Source: Clostridium pascui (GTDB lineage: Bacteria > Bacillota > Clostridia > Clostridiales > Clostridiaceae). From it: a stretch of DNA of 64,000 nt. The notes beneath the pieces were generated by a model. That model was not told the origin of the DNA, made no database searches, and saw only the letters and a program-made list of their open reading frames with translations. The stretch covers positions 62,001-126,000 of the forward strand of contig NZ_JAFBDB010000003.1 in NCBI RefSeq assembly GCF_016908015.1, read 5' to 3'. A program made the position numbers and the translations under genes. The stretch's first letter is position 1, and every line of letters starts with the position of its first letter. Below, piece after piece: positions 43,833 to 52,951 of this stretch.

Positions 43833-45020
43833 ATGCTAGATACACCTAAAGCAAATAGGCTTCATATAGGAGTTTTTGGAAGAAGAAATGCTGGAAAGTC
43901 AAGCCTTGTAAACGCCCTAACTTCTCAAAATTTATCTGTGGTTTCAGATATAGCTGGAACCACTACAGACCCTGTATTTAAGGCAATGGAGCTTCTACCT
44001 ATAGGTCCTGTTATGATAATAGATACTGCAGGCCTTGATGATGAAGGCTCTCTTGGAGAGCTTAGAATAGAAAAAACTTTAGATATAATGGATAAGACAG
44101 ATATTGCTCTGCTTTTATTTCCAGGTGATAGCAGTGAATTTTCTATGGAAAGCGCTTGGCTTAATGAGCTTAATAAGAAGAAAATCCCCGTTATTGGAGC
44201 TATAAATAAAATAGATTTATACAAATTAAATCAAGATGATTTACAAAAGGAATTTAATATTCCTTTTGTAAGCATTAGCGCTGAAAATAAAATAAATATC
44301 TCTGGGCTTAAGGAGGCAATAATTGAAAATGCTCCTTTAGATTTTGAAAGAGAAAGTATTGTTGGAGATATAATAAATCCTAAGAACATGGTGATAGTGG
44401 TTGCCCCTCAGGATATTCAAGCTCCTAAGGGGAGGCTTATTTTACCTCAAGTTCAAGTAATAAGAGATATTCTAGACCATGATGCTATGGCTCTTACTGT
44501 AAAAACTACTGAACTTAAAGATATTTTAAATTCCTTAAATAAAAAACCAGATTTAGTTATTACAGACTCCCAAGTATTTAAGGAAGTTAATTCAATACTT
44601 GATCCTTCTATTCCTTTAACCTCCTTTTCCATACTTATGGCAAGGTATAAAGGGGACATAAATATGTTTAAATCTGGTGCAAAGGCAATAGAAGACCTAA
44701 AGCCTGGAGATAAAATACTCATTGCAGAAGGCTGCACTCATCATGCTCTTAAAGGCGATATTGCTAGAGAAAAGCTTCCTAGCTGGATAGAACAAAAGGT
44801 AGGGGGAAAACTTCAAATAGATGTAAAGTCTGGTGATGACTTTCCTAGTGATTTAACAGAGTATAAACTTGTAGTTCACTGTGGAAGCTGTATGTTTACA
44901 AGGAAACAACTTTTATCTAGACTTTCACGATGCAAGGAACAAAATGTACCTATAACAAACTTTGGAGTGTGCATTGCTGAGCTTAATGGAATACTTGATA
45001 AGGTTACAAAGATGTTTTAA
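43833..45020 (+). CDS. hydF: [FeFe]-hydrogenase maturation GTPase HydF
   Basis: A 395-residue scaffold GTPase on which the H-cluster precursor is assembled. The GTPase domain has G1 GRRNAGKSS (15-23), G3 DTAGLDD and G4 NKID. The Fe-S ligands are seen in EGCTHHAL (about 305) and HCGSCMF (about 353), the CxH ... HCxxC pattern of HydF. Followed by a clear terminator at 45108-45135. Confidence 0.95.
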   Translation: MLDTPKANRLHIGVFGRRNAGKSSLVNALTSQNLSVVSDIAGTTTDPVFKAMELLPIGPVMIIDTAGLDDEGSLGELRIEKTLDIMDKTDIALLLFPGDSSEFSMESAWLNELNKKKIPVIGAINKIDLYKLNQDDLQKEFNIPFVSISAENKINISGLKEAIIENAPLDFERESIVGDIINPKNMVIVVAPQDIQAPKGRLILPQVQVIRDILDHDAMALTVKTTELKDILNSLNKKPDLVITDSQVFKEVNSILDPSIPLTSFSILMARYKGDINMFKSGAKAIEDLKPGDKILIAEGCTHHALKGDIAREKLPSWIEQKVGGKLQIDVKSGDDFPSDLTEYKLVVHCGSCMFTRKQLLSRLSRCKEQNVPITNFGVCIAELNGILDKVTKMF

Positions 45021-45107
45021 AACAAAAGACCATTCCGGAATCCATAAAGAAATTTATATAACCTTCTTTTAAAAAATTTTATATGTAGATATATATTTTA
45101 CTCATAG

Positions 45108-45142
45108 AGAGGATAAATTCTAAGGTTTATCCTCTTTTCTTT
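45108..45142 (+). terminator. terminator of hydGF
   Basis: Arms AGAGGATAAA (45108-45117) and TTTATCCTCT (45126-45135) pair perfectly, followed by TTTCTTTC. Confidence 0.85.
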
Positions 45143-45269
45143 CTATTTTGGTTTTTGAGTTTTTATTATATTATTCTACTAAACTTAAATCAATTCGTAG
45201 TTCATATTCCCTGTTATCTTTTATTTTTGTGTAGCGTCATATCTCATTTGTAATTTTTATTTCTTCTTC

Positions 45270-46243
45270 CTATTTCCTATATTCTTTAGTAAATAGGAAA
45301 GTCAAATAAACTGCACACATGCAAATTAAGTTTACTAATAATAATTTTTCAAGAGAAATAATATTACCTCCCGTACTACTTCCAATAATATAAATTAAGC
45401 TATTATTCATACAATGAAGTATACAAATAGTCCATATATTTTCTGTTTTCATATAGACAAAGCCAAAGAATATAGCATATAAAATACAAACAATCAATTG
45501 ATTTAGAATAGAATAAAAAGGCATCACTTCACTACAATCAAACATATTTAGTGGTAAATGCCATATGCTCCAGATGACCCCTAAAAGAATAATGCCCTTT
45601 CGTTTGCCCAACCGCTGCTGAAGAGCAGTTTGTAGAAAATATCTCCAGCCATATTCCTCCCCTAAAAATAATCCCAACTGGATTATAAACCCGAAAAATA
45701 CAACAGGTATTGCATTTATAAATATCATTATATCCTTGAAAACACTCACAACTTCTTTAACGCCACCTAAAATAATTGTTCTTAAAACATTTACACATAT
45801 ATATAAAATAACATAATATATCGAATGGATACCTTTATGTTTTTTCTAAAACCTAATCCGAAATTATACATTTTTTCTTTTTCATCTGGTAAAGAATACA
45901 TGAAAAACAAGGTAATACTTCCCACAATAATCCAACCGTCTATATACATCCCTAGGTCTTTGTGAAATACAAACACCTCTGCTAAAAGAAAGAAAACCGA
46001 GATAACAGTAAAAAACAAATATGCTCCATAAAATTTTATTGGTAGAGTTTTACGTTTTTGGTTGTTTAATAATAAAGCTGCCATTACACCTATAGCTGGA
46101 TAATACATCTGTATTATCCCAAAAGCACTAACTGGATATTTTGTATATGCAAAGGCCATAGCACAGCCCATGCCTATAGTAAATCCAAAGGTTACTAACA
46201 AAAATGTAGTAAGATCTTTGTTTGAAATACTGTATTCAGGCAT
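45270..46243 (-). pseudogene. frameshifted CPBP-family membrane protease (two pieces)
   Basis: Two overlapping-frame pieces make one CPBP (CAAX-like) protease. 46243-45791 gives the N-terminal membrane half (150 residues, ending CRYIMLFYIYV-like before a TAA). 45749-45270 gives the catalytic half, with EEYGWRYFL (Glu-Glu-x3-Arg motif), WSIWHLPLN and LHCMNNSL. In the second frame the sequence stays open upstream of its GTG, reading LRTIILGGVKEVVSVFKD, so a single shift joins them. The break falls in a TATATATA tract near 45800; loss of one TA would restore the frame. It could be a dead gene, a sequencing slip, or a switchable tract. Last gene of the lanthipeptide region; possible immunity or leader-processing role. 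Confidence 0.75.
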
Positions 46244-46271
46244 TTTTACCCCACTTTCTTTTTCTATGCTA

Positions 46272-48077
46272 TTAACTCAATATATTCTGTTCCATTTGGT
46301 AATTACCTACTTGGATATTATATAATTTATTATAAACTCCATTTGAATTAATAAGCTCTTCATGAGTACCACTTTCTACAATAACTCCTTCTTCTAAAAC
46401 GATTATATTGTTAGCTTGTCTAATAAAGTTATTGAATCTGTGAGCTATAATAATACCTATTTTATTTTTCAACAAATCATTATACATATTAGACAAGTTG
46501 TATTCTGATATAGCATCTAATGCTGCATTAGGTTCATCTAATATATATATATCGGCTTCTTTTGCAAATGCTCTTGCTAAAGCAACCTTTTGCCACTGGC
46601 CAATGGATATTTGTTTCCCACCATCAAACCAATACCCCAACTGAACGTCTATATTTTTAGGTTCATTGATTGTCAAGTGTTGTAAATTAAACTTATTACT
46701 AATTTCATTAATTCGATTGTCGTTCCTCATGATATCTAAATTGCCGTAGCCTATATTTTCTCTAAAAGTAGTTTCAAATTTAGCAAAATCCTGAAATAAA
46801 GTACCTATCTTTTTTAATAACACTGATTTATCTATTTCCTTTAAGTTAATTCCATTTATGTATATACTACCTTCATAATCGTTGTAAAACCCCATCATTA
46901 TCTTTATTAAAGTAGTTTTTCCACTTCCGTTTCTTCCTATTAGTGCAAAAAATTCACCCTTTTTTATAGCTAAATTAATATCTTTTAATACATAATCTCC
47001 ATCTTCTCTATACTTATAATAAAGATGTTCTATTTTTATTTCTCTTATTTCATCTATTTTCTTTAAATCCGTTACTTCCTTTTTGTTATTCAAATTTAAA
47101 AAATTATATAACTGATCTATAAAAATGCTTTCTTTTTGTATACCTGCAAAAGTTTCTAGTACCTTTTGAATATAAGATTTTACATCTATAATTGTCCTTG
47201 TATATGTTATAACATTTCCTATTAATATTGTACCAATATATCCATTATAAACAACATAAGCAAACATAAGTGCACTTAAAATCTGTTCGAATACATCCAC
47301 AATGGATAAATATACTGTAGACTGCCTTGCAATCTTTAAATCCTGTTCATTAAATTTATTAATATATTCTTTGTATTTATTTATAAAATAATCAAATAAT
47401 CTATAAGTTTTTAATTCCTTATAGTTGTCACCATTTTTAACAAGATAATCACAGTACCATGCCTTTCTCTCCTCATTAGTCCTTGCCTTTATTATTTCAA
47501 ATTGCTTTACATTTACGTTTTTAACTATAAAATACTTAATAATCGGAACTACTAAAACTACTAAAACAAGCCAAACCTTAAAATAAAACAAAATAATCAT
47601 ATAAGAAGTCATAGTAATCAGGCTACCTATGATACTGATAAACATGTTAAAATATGATAACAGCTTACCTTCGCTCCCATATTGTGCACGCCTAATCATA
47701 TCATATGTTTCACTATTTTCATAATCCTTCAGCTGAAGATTCCCTGATTTCTCCAATAATTTCTCTTTAATCATTAAATTAAATTTTAAGCTAAACTTAG
47801 TATTAAAATATCCTATTAATCCTTGAAATATAGTTTGGATCAAACCTACTGCTGAATAAAGAACTATGTAGATAAACACTATGCTTAAGTTTTTCGTTCC
47901 AAGTTGTATTAAGTTAATTATCTTCTGCATTAACAGTAAAGAAATTGTAGGAAATATACCTGTTACTATAGTAGAAATTAAAGTCACACAGATATATATT
48001 TTATCTATTTTACAAATGTATTTTGTTGTTTTAATTAAGTTGTCCCATACGTTTGTAGCGTTTTTTTCTTTGCTCAT
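46272..48077 (-). CDS. ABC exporter (fused membrane and ATPase domains)
   Basis: A 601-residue half-size exporter. Six membrane segments cover about residues 20-320. The ATPase has Walker A ALIGRNGSGKTTLIK (about 382), signature ISIGQWQKVALARA (about 491), Walker B ADIYILDEPNAALD, and the H-loop IIAHRF. It lacks an N-terminal C39 peptidase domain, so it can export a peptide but not cut its leader. In this cluster it is the natural exporter for the lanthipeptide. 25 bp separate it from the CPBP fragment; TAGGAGAG precedes the ATG. Confidence 0.9.
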   Translation of the reverse strand: MSKEKNATNVWDNLIKTTKYICKIDKIYICVTLISTIVTGIFPTISLLLMQKIINLIQLGTKNLSIVFIYIVLYSAVGLIQTIFQGLIGYFNTKFSLKFNLMIKEKLLEKSGNLQLKDYENSETYDMIRRAQYGSEGKLLSYFNMFISIIGSLITMTSYMIILFYFKVWLVLVVLVVPIIKYFIVKNVNVKQFEIIKARTNEERKAWYCDYLVKNGDNYKELKTYRLFDYFINKYKEYINKFNEQDLKIARQSTVYLSIVDVFEQILSALMFAYVVYNGYIGTILIGNVITYTRTIIDVKSYIQKVLETFAGIQKESIFIDQLYNFLNLNNKKEVTDLKKIDEIREIKIEHLYYKYREDGDYVLKDINLAIKKGEFFALIGRNGSGKTTLIKIMMGFYNDYEGSIYINGINLKEIDKSVLLKKIGTLFQDFAKFETTFRENIGYGNLDIMRNDNRINEISNKFNLQHLTINEPKNIDVQLGYWFDGGKQISIGQWQKVALARAFAKEADIYILDEPNAALDAISEYNLSNMYNDLLKNKIGIIIAHRFNNFIRQANNIIVLEEGVIVESGTHEELINSNGVYNKLYNIQVGNYQMEQNILS

Positions 48078-48168
48078 AATTTCTCTCCTATTAAGCTAAA
48101 TCTTATATAATGATATTAAATTAAGTTATTATAATTTTTGACTATGGAATAGTTATATTTAACCATAC

Positions 48169-48966
48169 TTAAATACCTCTTGATGCTAAGTATACTCTTA
48201 TAAAATATAAAATCAGTAAATGTAATGGATAAAAAATATAAAAAAAGCACTTTGTCCTTAGCCCTCTTTCTCCATTGTAAAAATAAATTGTAATCAATGA
48301 AAGATAGACAATGCCAAAGCTTGCTGGGACCTCATATAGAAATACAATAACCCCTGATAATATTTGAAGTATCCTTTTTTCTCTAAATATATAAAAAAGA
48401 GCTATACAGAGTATGCCATAATATTTAAAATCACATTTTATGAACTTAGCTATTGCTCCAAATACTACTATAGTTGCTATAATGGCAAGTATAGTAGCTA
48501 CTTTGTTTATTTTTTTATTCTCAATAAGTTCAATTATATACATTGTACATATTCCTAAAAATAAGGTAAAAAATACATTATTTAATCGAGAGGCTGACAA
48601 AAATATTTTATTAGCAAAAGCTAAGTTAAAGGGTATTTCAGAAATTAATGCAAAGGTAAAAAGTCTTAATGCGTATTTCTTTTTATTGCTTGTATGAATA
48701 TATCCTTCAACAAGTAAAAAACAAATTATTGGAAAAGATATACGTCCCACTGCTCTCATTATTAAATAGATGACATTTAAATTGACTCCGTAGTTTATCA
48801 CTGTATTTCCGGCATAGGGTATTAATTTATAATATATGCCCATCAAAATTAATACTGCTGCAATATGATCAATTATCATGGAAATAACCGCTATAATTTT
48901 TAATGTACTGCCTGGTATTCCCTTTTTTTCTGATAGTTCTGTTCTTTCAGTTATAGAAGTATTCAC
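48169..48966 (-). CDS. TraX-family membrane protein
   Basis: A 265-residue polytopic protein with about 7-8 membrane segments. The N-terminal KIIAVISMIIDHIAAVL motif and FPIICFLLVEGYIHTSNKKKYALRLF are typical of the TraX family, named for the enzyme that N-acetylates F pilin. It sits between lanC and the exporter gene, so it could modify the peptide N-terminus or act in immunity. Both are speculation. GGAGGG precedes the GTG start. Confidence 0.8.
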   Translation of the reverse strand: MNTSITERTELSEKKGIPGSTLKIIAVISMIIDHIAAVLILMGIYYKLIPYAGNTVINYGVNLNVIYLIMRAVGRISFPIICFLLVEGYIHTSNKKKYALRLFTFALISEIPFNLAFANKIFLSASRLNNVFFTLFLGICTMYIIELIENKKINKVATILAIIATIVVFGAIAKFIKCDFKYYGILCIALFYIFREKRILQILSGVIVFLYEVPASFGIVYLSLITIYFYNGERGLRTKCFFYIFYPLHLLILYFIRVYLASRGI

Positions 48967-49015
48967 TATTATCCCTCCTTCGAATAATATAAATAGCTTT
49001 CTAGATGTATTTATA

Positions 49016-49053
49016 AGGATTTCAGTTTTTTAGATAAAAAACTCTGAAATCCT
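49016..49053 (-). terminator. hairpin between lanC and the traX-like gene
   Basis: AGGATTTCAG ... TTTTTT and its complement pair with one bulge around a 4-base loop, 40 bp past the lanC stop. It probably ends or weakens the lanB-lanC transcript. Confidence 0.7.
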
Positions 49054-49092
49054 ACTTCAATGTTATAATTGAATTCATAATAAAATATACTT

Positions 49093-50394
49093 TTAATCAA
49101 TCATTAATAACCTTCCATATTCCACATCCTCACAAACGACCCCTAACAGTGACAGAACAACTCCACCTATTCCTTGTAAGAGAGACATGTCATCTTTAAA
49201 ATACCCTTTAATAATTTTATCCATATTATAATGAGCATTATCATCCCTATGAAGTGCATTAATAACTGCGCTTATATCCTTCTCGATTGTTTCAATAAAC
49301 CGTTTATCTTTTCTATCTCTATAAGCCATTGTTCTTATAGATAAAACGCTTGAATATCCGTGGCATAGTATTGTCTCGTATAAGTTATATTGATCCACAG
49401 GTTGATTGATTATATTAATCAAATCCTTCTTATAAACCTCCTCTTTTTGTGAATATTTCATATATTGAGCCGCTTTTTGTAATCCTCTTGCTATACCTGT
49501 GTTTCCGTAACACCAACTTGCCATTACAGGCCTTAATTTATCTGAAAACTCTCCTTTAATGTAACTATCAAAAGATAACTGTGTAGGCCATGTAGCAACA
49601 TTACCATGATATATTTTGAATTGATCATAAATACCAAACAACTCATTAATTGCACTTTCAATTCCTTCTACTTCTATACCTTTACTATATGCTTTTGTTA
49701 AGGCCACTAATGGTCCCAACATACCATGAGATAAACCAAAATTAATATTTCCATTTGGAAACTCAAGTTTTTCATCTTCTCTAAACAGATTTTCCTTGGT
49801 AAGATGAAAATTGATAACCGAGTGCTCCATATACTGGTGGTATTTTGTTAATTCAACAAGGTATTCAATTAATTTTTCTAATTGTGATTTCTCTTCAGAA
49901 CTCCATTTAAAATCCAACAAAAAATATATAAAACCAGATACACCAGCAATGGTATCATAATCGTTCATAGTTATATCTTTTTTTCTTCTTAATCTTTCCG
50001 TAAATTTAACAGATTGCTCGAGAAAAAGCTTATTCAATGTATTGGAAAACTTAGATAAATTACCAGTTTTTTTATTAAACAAACTGATACAAAAACACTT
50101 GTATCCTAATCCACCAATCATCCCCATATGTTCTTCCGAAATACCATATGTTTCTATATCCTGTTTTAATCCCTTACATAAGTCATACCCCATTTTCTCC
50201 CATTTTTCTTTATGCTTTACCAATGGATACGCCTCGGAAATAATCATTAGCAAGTCACAATAGTATATAGGGTTTATTATTTCCAAATCATATTGCTCTC
50301 CAACATATTCAAAAAAGCACTCTAGAGACTTATTAATTTCATCCTTTGTATTCGCCGAAATGTCTATATAACTGTTTACATTATTATTTATCAT
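49093..50394 (-). CDS. lanC: lanthipeptide cyclase LanC
   Basis: A 433-residue zinc enzyme that joins cysteines to dehydroalanine/dehydrobutyrine to form thioether rings. Zinc ligands are C295 in SWCYGNTGIARG and C344-H345 in ILCHGYSSV; the helper motif LSHGMLGPLVAL (222-233) is also intact. Length is typical for a stand-alone class I LanC. ATG overlaps the end of the flavoprotein gene, and GGAGG precedes it. All catalytic residues are present, so ring formation should work. Confidence 0.95.
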   Translation of the reverse strand: MINNNVNSYIDISANTKDEINKSLECFFEYVGEQYDLEIINPIYYCDLLMIISEAYPLVKHKEKWEKMGYDLCKGLKQDIETYGISEEHMGMIGGLGYKCFCISLFNKKTGNLSKFSNTLNKLFLEQSVKFTERLRRKKDITMNDYDTIAGVSGFIYFLLDFKWSSEEKSQLEKLIEYLVELTKYHQYMEHSVINFHLTKENLFREDEKLEFPNGNINFGLSHGMLGPLVALTKAYSKGIEVEGIESAINELFGIYDQFKIYHGNVATWPTQLSFDSYIKGEFSDKLRPVMASWCYGNTGIARGLQKAAQYMKYSQKEEVYKKDLINIINQPVDQYNLYETILCHGYSSVLSIRTMAYRDRKDKRFIETIEKDISAVINALHRDDNAHYNMDKIIKGYFKDDMSLLQGIGGVVLSLLGVVCEDVEYGRLLMID

Positions 50395-51146
50395 AAATTT
50401 ATTCCTCCATTACTTTTCACCCCTTGCATTCGCCTGTTCTTAGCTGCAAACTCTTGAAATGATTTACATTCCTTAATCCATGCTTGATTCCAATAGCTCC
50501 ATTCATGCTCCAACTGCCCTACAGCTATATGCTTATCAATTAGAATATTATGATAATTTTGATAATACCCAAAGTAATCCTCCAACACCCGATTTGTATA
50601 TCCGTAATTGTTTCCTATAGAATTTAAAAACCTAACTGCACTTGTTTCTATGAATTCCTCAATAGTATCCTTTTTTTTAGTAAAAACAAAGCTATCTAAA
50701 TTCTTAATGCCTATATTACTTTGCATTTTCTTCATATATTCTCTTACAAGCTCCTGTCCACTATCCATTGCAGTAATCATTGTAAATCCCAACCTTCCAG
50801 CATAGTTCATTAAATGAGAGGAACTAAATATTCTATCAGCAAAAGTCTTCATAACGCCCGAGATATTGTGAAAATAAACTGGACTAGCAAAAAACACGAT
50901 ATGTGATTCTAATAGTGCTCTTCTTATCTTCGTAAAATCGTCACATTTATCAATTGGACAGAAGCCCTTATCGAAACAAGTTGAACATCCAACACAGTAA
51001 TCTACTTTATAATCTCTTAAAAAAATTACTTTCGTTTCATAACTTTCATCCAAAGTTTCAATTCTTTTGAGTGTCTCTCTGGTTAAGAAATTTGTAATGG
51101 AATTTTTATTATTACTACCAACAATGGCTAATATTTTACGTTTCAC
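50391..51146 (-). CDS. iron-sulfur flavoprotein / FMN-dependent oxidoreductase, copy 2
   Basis: About 252 residues. I choose GTG at 51146 (KRKILAIVGSNNKNS), which has GGAGAG upstream and aligns with its paralogue; the in-frame ATG at 51194 lies inside the gene before. Flavodoxin fold with FMN loop GSNNKNSIT, and a compact cysteine motif CVGCSTCFDKGFCPIDKC (about 54-71) fitting the [4Fe-4S] site of Isf-type flavoproteins. FFASPVYFHNISGVMKTFADR is the conserved NADPH-FMN-reductase segment. About 70 C-terminal residues (YWNQAWIKECKSFQEFA) are special to this pair. In a lanthipeptide cluster it may reduce dehydroamino acids or cysteine bonds; untested. Confidence 0.82.
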   Translation of the reverse strand: MKRKILAIVGSNNKNSITNFLTRETLKRIETLDESYETKVIFLRDYKVDYCVGCSTCFDKGFCPIDKCDDFTKIRRALLESHIVFFASPVYFHNISGVMKTFADRIFSSSHLMNYAGRLGFTMITAMDSGQELVREYMKKMQSNIGIKNLDSFVFTKKKDTIEEFIETSAVRFLNSIGNNYGYTNRVLEDYFGYYQNYHNILIDKHIAVGQLEHEWSYWNQAWIKECKSFQEFAAKNRRMQGVKSNGGINL

Positions 51147-51190
51147 AATAATTTCTCTCCTTACTACATATTCTTTTAATAATAATATGT

Positions 51191-51955
51191 TCACTCTTGT
51201 AAAAAATTCTTTGTAGATGATGCTACTATTCTATTTTTAATAGCAAATTCCTGAAATGACCTGCATTCTTTAATCCAAATTTGATTCCAGTAATCCAATT
51301 CAAATGTTTCCTGCTTTTCTTTGCCTAAATCTTGATTAATCATGTTACCATAAAGATTTCTAAAAAAGCCAAATCTCCATTCCAAAATTCTATTTGTATA
51401 ACCATAGTTATTTTCCAAAGATTTTAGAAAGTTAATTCCATTTGTTTTTACAAATTGTTTCATAGTACTATTCTCATTAGAAAAAACATAATTGTCTAAA
51501 TTCTTAATGCCTATTGCTTCTTGCATTTTTATAAGATATTTTTTTACATCATCTTGACCAGTACTCTCTGTTGTAGTTAATGTAAATCCTATTTTCCCAG
51601 CATAATTCATTAAATGTGTAGATGCAGAAATTCTGTCGAAAAAAGTTTTCATAATACCTGAAACATTATGAACATAAACAGGACTAGCAAAAAATATGAT
51701 ATCCGACTCTAATAACTCATTTCGTATAATTGTAAAATCATCCTGTTCATCCATAGGACAAAATCCTTCATAAAAACATATTTTACAACCAATACAGTAA
51801 TCTATCTTATAATCCCTTAAACAAATTACTTTAGCTTCATAACTTTCATTCAATGTTTTAATTTCATTAAGCAACCCTTTCATCAGCATATTTGTTAATG
51901 ACTGTTTATGATTACTACCGGCAATAGCCAATATTTTTCGTTTGCACAACAGCAT
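51191..51955 (-). CDS. iron-sulfur flavoprotein / FMN-dependent oxidoreductase, copy 1
   Basis: A 254-residue paralogue of the next gene (roughly half identical by eye), with FMN loop AGSNHKQSLTN, cysteine motif CIGCKICFYEGFCPMDEQ, and FFASPVYVHNVSGIMKTFFDR. The fourth and fifth cysteines of copy 2 (CPIDKC) are reduced to one here (CPMDEQ), so the cluster ligands may differ. GAAAGAGG precedes the ATG. The tandem pair, each with the same unusual C-terminal tail, suggests a heterodimer or two successive steps on the peptide. Confidence 0.82.
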   Translation of the reverse strand: MLLCKRKILAIAGSNHKQSLTNMLMKGLLNEIKTLNESYEAKVICLRDYKIDYCIGCKICFYEGFCPMDEQDDFTIIRNELLESDIIFFASPVYVHNVSGIMKTFFDRISASTHLMNYAGKIGFTLTTTESTGQDDVKKYLIKMQEAIGIKNLDNYVFSNENSTMKQFVKTNGINFLKSLENNYGYTNRILEWRFGFFRNLYGNMINQDLGKEKQETFELDYWNQIWIKECRSFQEFAIKNRIVASSTKNFLQE

Positions 51956-51971
51956 AGCACCTCTTTCTGTA

Positions 51972-52931
51972 TCATCTTTTAAAATATATATTCATTCTTG
52001 CACTAAAAACACTTATTACAATAATAAGTTCTATGACAATGCTGAATACTATTGCTGATGCGGTAAAAAACTCCTTGTACTTACTTTTATCCATTTTAAA
52101 CTGCTTCGAGATGTTTTTCACACTGCACCGGTGAAACAAAGGTTTAAGAATATTGTCTTTTAAACAAAGCAATAATGAGATTATCATTATTATAAAATTG
52201 AACACTAATATTCCTAAATCAACGTGAACATCTGTGACTTGAGGAAATTTCAAAGCTATAGTGTTGCTAAGAATTCCAGGAATTCCGCTTCCCATATTAA
52301 TTAGATAATGAACACAAATGGGCCATTTTATATTACCGCCCATTACATACAAAATGCCCAAAATGATACCCGACATAGATTTAACAATAATTAGCTGGCC
52401 ATGTACTATCCCGAAAAGTACGCCAGCTGCGACAATGGCAAATACATCCCCATATTTTCTTAAGTTTTCAAGTACAATCCCTCGATAGATAATCTCTTCC
52501 CAAACTACTGGTATAAGTATGCTAATTGCCATTATAATTATATTTGATGAATTTATATTAGTGTTGGAGATAAGTGGCATTGCATTATATAATTTATAAT
52601 ATCCCGTGCCATACACGTAAGTAAACGCAATAAGCCTGTCAAAGCTTATAAAAAATATGGTCAATAGTAGTAGACTCTTAAACTTAAAGTTGACTTTCTT
52701 CCTTTTACCAATTAACATTTCTTTTGGATTCACTTTTAGTAAAAATAGAGAAGGTAATAATAAGGCTATAATCCATGCAATACTGCTCGGTCTTCGTTTT
52801 ACTACATTAAAATCAAGAAACTTTTCTACAAATCTTAATGCTGGTCCATATAATAATAGGCGAGCTAATAAAAAAACACATCCTATCTTATTGGCAGTTG
52901 TTTCCAAGGTAACTTCTTTTTTTATCTCCAC
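51972..52931 (-). CDS. CPBP-family intramembrane metalloprotease
   Basis: A 319-residue membrane protein with about 8 segments. The CPBP (Abi/CAAX-like) active-site motifs are intact: EEIIYRGIVLENLR (about 143), FGIVHGQLII (about 173) and CVHYLINMGSG (about 205). GTG at 52931 follows GGGAGGAGAG. It comes directly after the precursor gene. As no LanP or C39 peptidase is seen in the cluster, it is the leading candidate for leader removal; self-immunity is the other known role of such proteases in bacteriocin loci. Confidence 0.88.
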   Translation of the reverse strand: MEIKKEVTLETTANKIGCVFLLARLLLYGPALRFVEKFLDFNVVKRRPSSIAWIIALLLPSLFLLKVNPKEMLIGKRKKVNFKFKSLLLLTIFFISFDRLIAFTYVYGTGYYKLYNAMPLISNTNINSSNIIIMAISILIPVVWEEIIYRGIVLENLRKYGDVFAIVAAGVLFGIVHGQLIIVKSMSGIILGILYVMGGNIKWPICVHYLINMGSGIPGILSNTIALKFPQVTDVHVDLGILVFNFIIMIISLLLCLKDNILKPLFHRCSVKNISKQFKMDKSKYKEFFTASAIVFSIVIELIIVISVFSARMNIYFKR

Positions 52932-52951
52932 TTCTCTCCTCCCTTTTTTGC

